A stretch of 8,672 bases of DNA from assembly GCA_934215405.1 (NCBI GenBank), contig CAKPZU010000092.1, positions 1-8,672 on the forward strand, given 5' to 3'. Source of the DNA: an uncultured Bacilli bacterium (GTDB lineage: Bacteria > Bacillota_I > Bacilli_A > RFN20 > CAG-631). Below the pieces are notes generated by a model that ran no database searches, had not been told where the DNA came from, and saw only the letters and a list, made by a program, of their open reading frames with translations. The position numbers and the translations under genes were made by a program. Shown one piece after another: positions 1-6,459 of this stretch; position 1 is the stretch's first letter; the number at the start of each line of letters is the position of its first letter.

Positions 1-6
1 ATTAAG

Positions 7-29
7 CCTCTTTTTCATAAAAAAAGAGG
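7..29. repeat. 9-bp perfect inverted repeat overlapping the terminator arm
   Basis: CCTCTTTTT (7-15) and AAAAAGAGG (21-29) form a perfect 9-bp stem with a 5-nt loop. The right arm is also the distal arm of the operon terminator, so the two hairpins exclude each other. No U-run follows it in the plus direction. In the minus direction it lies after the U-tract, so it may be a back-up structure for read-through or part of a terminator for a gene outside the window. Confidence 0.6.
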
Positions 30-78
30 ATGAGAACCTATTTTTAAATTTTATAGGTTTCTAAACATCCCCTTTTTT
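20..78 (-). terminator. Rho-independent terminator of the MoxR/VWA operon, two-tier hairpin
   Basis: Read on the minus strand, 78-66 pairs with 32-20 in a 13-bp outer stem (A-tract plus GGGGATG against CATCCTC plus U-tract). It encloses a 7-bp inner stem, 59-53 (AACCTAT) with 41-35 (ATAGGTT). A run of seven U follows at 25-19. The operon's last stop codon is about 40 bases upstream. Position 71/27 forms a G-U wobble in the minus-strand RNA but a C/A mismatch in the plus-strand RNA, so the minus-strand reading folds better. A plus-strand version would also end in a T-run (73-78), so the element may work in both directions if a plus-strand gene converges from outside the window. Confidence 0.75.
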
Positions 79-120
79 AAATTATTTCATAAACGAATAA
101 AATAAGTGCAAAAATTTAAT

Positions 121-2727
121 TCAATTTTGCTTAATAGTTTTATTAAATAAGTTTTTAATATCTTTTAATTTTATTTTTCTTATTGCAATGTCAATAACAA
201 ATAAGCATAAGCAAATAATAATTATTGGTAAAGAAGTTGATTGCTTGTAGTTAACATTTTCAAGTGCTATATTAGTAATTTTAGTTAAATCATCTTTTGA
301 ATCAATTAGAATTCCATCATTTATAAGCATTTCATATAATAATATTGAATCAGGTTTATCTAGCAAGTAATATTCACTTGAATATGAAAAATCAAAAAAG
401 TATGAATTTGAGTTATATTCTACACCATTAATTGTTTCAATAATTAATGTATAAGGTCCGTTTAAATTAATATTTAGCGTTGCCTTGTACTTCCCATTAT
501 TATAAATTAAATTAGCACCTTCAGTATAATCATTTTGTGTGATTGTTGCTTTATATTTCGTTCCTTGAACTAATAAATATGGCGTTAATGAAATAGTAAC
601 ACTATGGCCATTGTTAATAATGTTAACCTCATTTGGAGAATTAATTTGATTAATAGGTAGATTATCAAAAATAATATTACTAAAAAATGTTTCCACTTCC
701 TTATTTTTATTATCCCACATATTAAACCAATCAGAGCTTAAGCCTGACATTAAAGATGATACCTTACCACTTCCATAATCCCAATAAGCGTAAACTGGAA
801 CATCATCTATAGTTTTTTCTTGATTTTTTAAAGTGATTGATGTAGTAATACTAGCTGTTGCATTATATTTTAAAGATGTATAGTTAATTCCAGAAATTAT
901 AGGGAGTGAATTAACATTTTTTAAAGAGGAATCTAATTTGTTTAATGTTAACTCCATCGTTCCTAAAATATTTGGTTCTAAAACGATTTCGCCAATTTCT
1001 TTAACAATAATATCAGAAATCTTATCCGTATAATAAGTGCTATAGCATTTTCCACCAGTTGCTTCAGCTAATTTTTTCATTAAATCTAAGGCTCCAGCAC
1101 CTATATTAATTGTAGACATTATAATGCCTTTTTCCTTCATTTTATTAGCAACCTCTAATTGACCACCATCCCCAGGATAGCCATCAGAAATCAGTATAAT
1201 TTGTTTGTTTTCCATTTTTACATCTTTTAGCATATTATAGGACATTGTTAAAGCAGGAGTCATCATTGTTGCATCCTCCTCTTTTATTGTATTAATCGAG
1301 TCAATAAGCCTTCTTTTTCCTTCAAGTGTTGTTTTTGTTGGTGCACAAATAACTCTTGTTGTATCCGAAAAAGTAATTACACCAACCATATCATTATCAT
1401 TTAATAAATCTAAGCAATTAATTGCGCCTTGCTTAGCTTCTTGTAAGCTTTTTCCAGACATACTTCCTGAGCAATCAATAACAAAAAATAATGCAATCGT
1501 ATTTTTAGTATCAATTGGATTAACGTTTATTGGAAGCATATCGCTGATTATTGATTGTGAAAATCCCCCACTAAAGTAAGTTTTTTCGCCTCCTAATGTT
1601 AAAAAGCTTTTACCATATTTGCTAACACATATATTTATATTTTGTAATAATTCATTATGGTTTTTTAATGTTGACAAATCTACATTAGCAAAGACTATTT
1701 CATCAAACTGGCACAAATAGTCAAGTGAGTATGAAAAACTTTGCTTTACTTGAAATGAAGTAACATTGGCACTATTTAAAAATAAAGGCGTATAATAATT
1801 AACTTCTTTATATGAATCACATATTAATAACATTTCAGCTTTTTCTTTAACGTATTGCGTGAAAAAATAATTGTTATTTTCTAAGCAAAAATCTAAGCTT
1901 GGTTTTATTTCTACCTTATAATGATTTAAAAATGAGACACTAGTATCTAAAGGAAAACTAATATTATTAAGCCCTATAGTAATATTTGTATTTATCTCTT
2001 TATATAAATTATCATTTTTATATAAAGAAATGACTAAATCATTAATATTATAATTACTTTCAATAACAACATTTGCAACTTCATTTTTTTTTAAAAATGT
2101 CTTTTCATTTAAAGAAACATTTTTAACTAATATTTCATTTTCATTGAGGCTACTATTATTTAAATAAATAACATCAACTCGTATATTTTGGTTTTTTAAT
2201 TCATCAAGTGATTTTGAATAGTCTCCATCTGTTTGTAAACCATCAGATATCAATATTATTCTTTTTTTGAATTGATTTGTAAATAAAGAAGAAGTGTATG
2301 ATAGCGCTTGTGAATAATTAGTAGCACTTATATCAACATTATTTTGGCTTACTGATTTGATTTTCCCGTTTATTGGTGTTATTAGTTCACTATCTTTTCC
2401 AAAGCAAACTACACCAAGTTTTTCATTTTCATTTAATTCATTTTTAATATTAGTTATATAATTATCGATTTCATCATATGTAGTTATACTTTTTGAAACA
2501 TCAGCTAAAACATAAACTTCAGTATCTGTTTCTGTTTTAACAATATTAACATCTGCCATTAATAAAGTTAATAAAAAGCATAACATTATATGAATTATTA
2601 AAGAAGCTATATTATTAAAACTTTTTTTCTTTTTTCTTAAGCCTATTATAAAGCTTAAAAGAATTAATAATAATAGTGGAAAAAATAATATAAGTAAATA
2701 TGGGTTAGTTATTTTAATGCTGCTCAT
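121..2727 (-). CDS. Membrane-anchored protein with two VWA domains around a glutamine-amidotransferase-like domain
   Basis: This 868-residue protein is the last gene of the operon. Two N-terminal helices (about 11-29 and 41-58) flank a basic loop (GLRKKKK), and one C-terminal helix (about 832-849) is followed by a Lys-rich tail, so nearly all of it should lie outside the membrane. VWA domain 1 (about 70-195) has a full MIDAS set: D76-x-S78-x-S80 (DVSKS), T136 and SDG at 161-163. Residues about 298-400 resemble the class I amidotransferase-like domain of this family, with the LTLGGEKTYFSGG signature near 377; I see no catalytic triad. VWA domain 2 (about 410-580) also has an intact MIDAS: D418-x-S420-x-S422 (DCSGS), T487 and SDG 514-516. 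The segment around 643-671 (PVYAYWDYGSGKV...DWFNMW) is typical of these proteins. I chose ATG 2727 because GGGGGG lies 9 nt upstream; a TTG at 2748 would add 7 residues but puts that G-run inside the gene. It overlaps the gene before it by 14 nt. Probable role: metal-dependent protein binding in envelope assembly with the MoxR ATPase. The domains are clear; the role is inferred. Confidence 0.88.
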   Translation of the reverse strand: MSSIKITNPYLLILFFPLLLLILLSFIIGLRKKKKSFNNIASLIIHIMLCFLLTLLMADVNIVKTETDTEVYVLADVSKSITTYDEIDNYITNIKNELNENEKLGVVCFGKDSELITPINGKIKSVSQNNVDISATNYSQALSYTSSLFTNQFKKRIILISDGLQTDGDYSKSLDELKNQNIRVDVIYLNNSSLNENEILVKNVSLNEKTFLKKNEVANVVIESNYNINDLVISLYKNDNLYKEINTNITIGLNNISFPLDTSVSFLNHYKVEIKPSLDFCLENNNYFFTQYVKEKAEMLLICDSYKEVNYYTPLFLNSANVTSFQVKQSFSYSLDYLCQFDEIVFANVDLSTLKNHNELLQNINICVSKYGKSFLTLGGEKTYFSGGFSQSIISDMLPINVNPIDTKNTIALFFVIDCSGSMSGKSLQEAKQGAINCLDLLNDNDMVGVITFSDTTRVICAPTKTTLEGKRRLIDSINTIKEEDATMMTPALTMSYNMLKDVKMENKQIILISDGYPGDGGQLEVANKMKEKGIIMSTINIGAGALDLMKKLAEATGGKCYSTYYTDKISDIIVKEIGEIVLEPNILGTMELTLNKLDSSLKNVNSLPIISGINYTSLKYNATASITTSITLKNQEKTIDDVPVYAYWDYGSGKVSSLMSGLSSDWFNMWDNKNKEVETFFSNIIFDNLPINQINSPNEVNIINNGHSVTISLTPYLLVQGTKYKATITQNDYTEGANLIYNNGKYKATLNINLNGPYTLIIETINGVEYNSNSYFFDFSYSSEYYLLDKPDSILLYEMLINDGILIDSKDDLTKITNIALENVNYKQSTSLPIIIICLCLFVIDIAIRKIKLKDIKNLFNKTIKQN

Positions 2728-4558
2728 AAATGTAAACCCCCCAATCAAATAATAAAACTACTAATGCAAAAATAGCAAGAATTAATAAACCATCAAATTT
2801 TTCATCAAATGTTTTAGTATTATTTTCACCAACTAATAAAATTGAATCAACAACCTCATTTGTCTTACTTTCATTTAAATTACAACTTACAAAAATATTA
2901 TATTTTTTAGTATTATTGTTAATATTTAAAACTATTTCATAGGTTCCTATCTCATTTAATTCATAAGAAACAGTATTGCTGCTACTTACATTTAAATATT
3001 TTGAAATATTACTAGGTGAGTTAATTCTAATACTGTTAGTAAAAGGCAAAACATTAAGTTTTAATATTTCACCAACTACATAATTACTATTTTCTAAAAA
3101 ATTAGGAATTGAATAATTAATAAGATTTTTAAATAATGGTACAAAATCTAATGATAATGCAAAATTTGAATCATGTAAATCAAATGAAAATACGATTTCA
3201 CGATTATTGTAATTATTTAAAAGAGCAAAAATCATAGGATCATTGTTGTATTCAAATAAAATAGTTGCATCATTGTATAATGAATATTTTTGATATTTTG
3301 AAACATATATACCTTTACCATTTAAGTTTTTGCTTAAGCTTTTATAAGTGGCTGAAGTATCTTTGCTTAACGTTAATTCTCCGCCACTTGCTAAATTAAT
3401 CTCATTTTGAACAGTAAAGCCGCCTGAAGAAATGTTTTTGTTAGCTTTAAATAACCAAACTGTCCCATCATCTGGCAAATTATTTGGAGCATACGCATCA
3501 AAAACATACAAACTAAATCCTGTTTTTGTTTCATTATACTCATTTGGCTTAATTACACTAATAGATTTGTTTCCAAGTATTTTTAAAACATTATTTAAAA
3601 ATGTTGGTTGTTCACTAACAATTAATGTTTTAAAATCACTAGAGCTTTCATTACTATACAAAATATAATTATTATCTTCAATCAATGCATCATCATTTAC
3701 TATTTTTGCTTCAATTTTACTATAACTCGTAATTTTTGTTTCAAATGTAAAATTAGTTTCAATACCATTAAATGTTTCAACATCTATTGTATTTATAATC
3801 TCATCATCAATAAATAATGAAATATTTACTTTCAAATCACTACCATAAGTAATCAAAGTACCATTAACACTTATATTATTAGTAGTTCCATAAGCAATAC
3901 TTAATGATGATATTGTACTATTAATTTCATTATTACTAATGTTAATAACATTTACATTGCTTGTTTCAATATAATCCTTATCTGTTAAAACATAAACATC
4001 ATATGAGCTATCTTCATAATAATATTGTTGCATCAATTCCATAGCATTATCAAGCATAATTGATTTATTTGAAGTAGTTATATTTAATAAAGAATTATAA
4101 ATGGTCTCTTTATTATTTGTTTTATTTACTAATAGACTTGATGTGTCACTTGCATATATAAGTGAATAATAGCTACCATTTTTTGATTCCTTAACCATTT
4201 TATTAATTTCATTTTTTGCCCTTTGCATACGTGTTTCATTTTCATCATTTTTCATATTCATAGAAAATGATGAATCAATAATGAACATATAATTTTTAGC
4301 TTTATCTTTTATTGAAATAATAGGACGAGCAATACATAAAGTTAAAAATAAAATTGATATAATTTGAAGGATTAAACTTAATAAGCCATTTATTTTATGA
4401 ATTGGATTTTTCTTACGTAAAAATTTTTCACTTAGATTCCAAATATATGTTGAAGAAATTACTTTTTCAGTATATTTATTTTTTAATAAATAAATAATAA
4501 TTACAATAGGAATGCCAATTAAACCGATTAAGCCTAAAGGGTGTAAAAAACTAATCAT
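2714..4558 (-). CDS. BatA-like membrane protein with VWA domain
   Basis: This 614-residue protein begins with the aerotolerance-regulator (BatA) N-terminal module: FLHPLGLIGLIGIPIVIIIYLL (helix about 8-25), a basic loop, then a second helix (about 57-79) ending in the hallmark CIARP. The VWA domain follows (about 88-205) with D95-x-S97-x-S99 (DSSFS). The other MIDAS positions look altered: KSIMLDNAM stands where a Thr is usual (near 165-173), and LTDKD (191-195) replaces SDG. Residues about 308-370 (TLIVSEQPTFLNNVLKIL, FSLYVFDAYAPNNLP) look like the degenerate amidotransferase-like domain of long BatA-type proteins. FSFDLHDSNFALSLDFVPLF (457-476) is another family signature. A last helix (about 589-606, LLILAIFALV...FDWGVYIYE) anchors the C-terminus. 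By charge the bulk is extracytoplasmic. The start overlaps the DUF58 stop as ATGA (4 bp) and has AAGGGGG 7 nt upstream. A likely partner of the MoxR ATPase and DUF58 protein; its substrate is unknown. Confidence 0.88.
   Translation of the reverse strand: MISFLHPLGLIGLIGIPIVIIIYLLKNKYTEKVISSTYIWNLSEKFLRKKNPIHKINGLLSLILQIISILFLTLCIARPIISIKDKAKNYMFIIDSSFSMNMKNDENETRMQRAKNEINKMVKESKNGSYYSLIYASDTSSLLVNKTNNKETIYNSLLNITTSNKSIMLDNAMELMQQYYYEDSSYDVYVLTDKDYIETSNVNVINISNNEINSTISSLSIAYGTTNNISVNGTLITYGSDLKVNISLFIDDEIINTIDVETFNGIETNFTFETKITSYSKIEAKIVNDDALIEDNNYILYSNESSSDFKTLIVSEQPTFLNNVLKILGNKSISVIKPNEYNETKTGFSLYVFDAYAPNNLPDDGTVWLFKANKNISSGGFTVQNEINLASGGELTLSKDTSATYKSLSKNLNGKGIYVSKYQKYSLYNDATILFEYNNDPMIFALLNNYNNREIVFSFDLHDSNFALSLDFVPLFKNLINYSIPNFLENSNYVVGEILKLNVLPFTNSIRINSPSNISKYLNVSSSNTVSYELNEIGTYEIVLNINNNTKKYNIFVSCNLNESKTNEVVDSILLVGENNTKTFDEKFDGLLILAIFALVVLLFDWGVYIYEQH
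2737..2742 (-). promoter_or_regulatory. Ribosome binding site GGGGGG for the double-VWA gene
   Basis: A run of six G on the minus strand lies 9 nt upstream of ATG 2727, inside the last codons of the preceding gene. It can pair with the CCUCC anti-Shine-Dalgarno through G-C and G-U pairs. It decides the start in favour of ATG 2727 over the TTG at 2748, which lies upstream of it. Confidence 0.6.
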
Positions 4559-5439
4559 TTTATTACCCCCTTACTTATTGCTTGATTTAATATAATATCA
4601 TCAATTTTACTATTTGCATTTACAAGTAAATATGTAGCTTCTCTTGAATTACAAAATGATGAAAGTGAAGAAGTAATATAATTTAAAGCTTCATAATAAG
4701 CCTTTATTACTTCTTTATTAATATTTTTTTTATAAGTATTATTATTTTCACTATCATAGAAAATATTTTTACCGGCAAATTTAGGATTTAATTCATCATC
4801 ATCAAGCAATTGAATACATAAAACATCTCTATGCTTACTTCTTAAATGACTAATAGCATTAAAATAATTGTTATTAGTTAAAAAATCAGATATTATAATT
4901 GACATGCCATTTCCATATCCTGTTTGATGATTCATTATAGCATCACTAATAAAGGTGCTCTTTGAATCAAACTTAATATCATTTAAAGCACCAATAAAAT
5001 TATAAAATGAATCTTTTCCAACAATTCTATCAATTATTTTATAGGTTTTGTTATTATCTATATAGTAAATTGATACCTTATCCATTGCTTTAATTGAAAA
5101 GAAAGCAAATGTTGCCGCTATTCTTAACGCCATTTCTGCTTTTTTTTCATTTTCACCTTTCATAGAAATTGAACCATCAATATATATTTTAGTATGCATT
5201 TGTCTTTCGTCTAAATAAAGTTTTAAAAACAATTTTTCAAAACGTGCAAAAACATTCCAGTCAATACGTCTTATGTCATCTCCTGGAATATACTCACGAA
5301 AATCAGCAAATTCACTTGAAGAGCCATATTTTTTACTTCTATGATTTCCACCAAATGCACCTGCAACATTATCTTTAATATACATATCTAAAAGTTCTAG
5401 CTTTTGTAAGAAAGCCTCATCAATGATATCTTTTTTCAT
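4555..5439 (-). CDS. DUF58 domain protein (VWA-like fold), MoxR partner
   Basis: At 294 residues this has the usual size of DUF58 proteins. The defining motif is plain: GSSSEFADFREYIPGDD (about 39-55) followed by IRRIDWNVFAR (56-66). It leads into a VWA-like domain with D88-x-S90-x-S92 (DGSISM) and a later ISDF at 183-186. No transmembrane helix or signal peptide is seen, so it should be cytoplasmic, possibly at the membrane face. DUF58 genes almost always follow a MoxR ATPase gene and are thought to work with it. Here the ATG lies 6 nt past the MoxR stop and the stop overlaps the next start by 4 bp. ATG 5439 is preferred, with AAGAAG 9 nt upstream (5454-5449). A TTG at 5445 in the same frame would add two residues and cannot be excluded. 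The family assignment is firm; its biochemical role is not known. Confidence 0.92.
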   Translation of the reverse strand: MKKDIIDEAFLQKLELLDMYIKDNVAGAFGGNHRSKKYGSSSEFADFREYIPGDDIRRIDWNVFARFEKLFLKLYLDERQMHTKIYIDGSISMKGENEKKAEMALRIAATFAFFSIKAMDKVSIYYIDNNKTYKIIDRIVGKDSFYNFIGALNDIKFDSKSTFISDAIMNHQTGYGNGMSIIISDFLTNNNYFNAISHLRSKHRDVLCIQLLDDDELNPKFAGKNIFYDSENNNTYKKNINKEVIKAYYEALNYITSSLSSFCNSREATYLLVNANSKIDDIILNQAISKGVIK

Positions 5440-5445
5440 AAGCAA

Positions 5446-6441
5446 CTACTTCTTATTAAATTCTTTTTTGTTTTCTTTAATTAAAAGTGTAATTACATCA
5501 TCAGTAGCTAAATGCTCAATAATTGCGTCATAATTAATTTTTATTCTATGTCTTAAAACAGGGTATGCCAAAGCATCAATATCATCATAAGAAACGTTAT
5601 AGTTTCCATTCATTAACGCTCTTACCTTAGCACCAGTAATTAAAGCTTGGGCAGCACGAGGAGATGCACCAAATCTTAAATATTTTTTAGCAACTTCACT
5701 AGCATCTTTTAGTTCATTATGCGTTTTTGTTACAAGATTCATTGTATATTCTAAAATATCATCAATGACTAAAACATTTTTTGCAAGTTCACGCATTGTT
5801 AGAATATCAGCACCATTAATAATAGGTTTTGCTTTTTCACTCAATGTAATTTGAGTCATAGTAACGATATCCTTTAATTCTTGTTTGTTTGGAAACTCCA
5901 TAATTAATTTAAACATGAATCTATCCATTTGTGCTTCAGGAAGCGGATAAGTTCCATCTTGTTCAACTGGGTTTTCAGTTGCTAAAACGAAAAATGGCTC
6001 ATCAAGTTTATAAGTAACATTGGCAATTGTAACCTTATTCTCTTGCATAGCTTCAAGCATGGCAGATTGCGTTTTTGGAGTAGCTCTATTTATTTCATCA
6101 GCTAAAACAATATTTGAAAAAATCGGGCCTTTTTGAAAGGTTAATTTCATTTTTCCGTTTTCATCTTTTTCAATAATATTCGTTCCAGTTACATCATAAG
6201 GCATTAAGTCTGGTGTAAATTGAATACGTGAAAAAGGCAAGTTTAATGCTTGCCCTAATGATCTAACTAATCTTGTTTTACCAACACCTGGAATACCTTC
6301 AAGTAAAACATTTCCACCTGAAATAATAGCAATTAATACATTATCAATAACATCTTCTTGTCCAACAACATCTTTTTTTATTTCATCTTTTATCTTTTTT
6401 GTTAAAACTTCAAAATTTTTTACTTGCTCTTTGATATCCAT
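5446..6441 (-). CDS. MoxR-family AAA+ ATPase
   Basis: This 331-residue protein has every expected AAA+ element. VVGQEDVIDNVLIAI (25-39) leads the fold. Walker A is GIPGVGKT (49-56). RIQFTPDLMPYDVTG (72-86) is a MoxR signature. Walker B is IVLADEINRA (111-120, D115 and E116). KTQSAMLEAMQE (123-134) follows, then sensor 1 ATENP (154-158), QDGTYPLPEAQMDRF (161-175) with an arginine-finger candidate at R174, and sensor 2 GASPRA (258-263, R262). It should hydrolyse ATP in the cytoplasm as an oligomeric ring and remodel or load client proteins with VWA partners, as known for MoxR/RavA-type systems. The ATG has a strong AGAAGGAG 8 nt upstream (6457-6450). It lies 18 nt past the stop of the leader gene. 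Nothing is truncated or missing. It is a chaperone-like ATPase, not a metabolic enzyme; the client here is unknown. Confidence 0.97.
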   Translation of the reverse strand: MDIKEQVKNFEVLTKKIKDEIKKDVVGQEDVIDNVLIAIISGGNVLLEGIPGVGKTRLVRSLGQALNLPFSRIQFTPDLMPYDVTGTNIIEKDENGKMKLTFQKGPIFSNIVLADEINRATPKTQSAMLEAMQENKVTIANVTYKLDEPFFVLATENPVEQDGTYPLPEAQMDRFMFKLIMEFPNKQELKDIVTMTQITLSEKAKPIINGADILTMRELAKNVLVIDDILEYTMNLVTKTHNELKDASEVAKKYLRFGASPRAAQALITGAKVRALMNGNYNVSYDDIDALAYPVLRHRIKINYDAIIEHLATDDVITLLIKENKKEFNKK

Positions 6442-6459
6442 ATTTATAACTCCTTCTAT

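Noticed and set aside
121..123. Mycoplasma genetic code (TGA as Trp), which would extend the last gene by about a dozen codons
   Set aside because: Trp is TGG in the conserved motifs I checked, the gene ends in a normal place before a terminator, and the DUF58 gene ends in a TGA that overlaps the next ATG.
3432..3668. Plus-strand ORF of 78 codons
   Set aside because: It is antisense to the middle of the BatA-like gene, has no ribosome site and no recognisable domain; the minus-strand frame is clearly coding.
121..4558. Calling the VWA genes batA/batB or assigning an aerotolerance role
   Set aside because: Only the N-terminal module and VWA fold match. Domain layout differs from classical Bat proteins, and the aerotolerance label is not supported by anything in this sequence.
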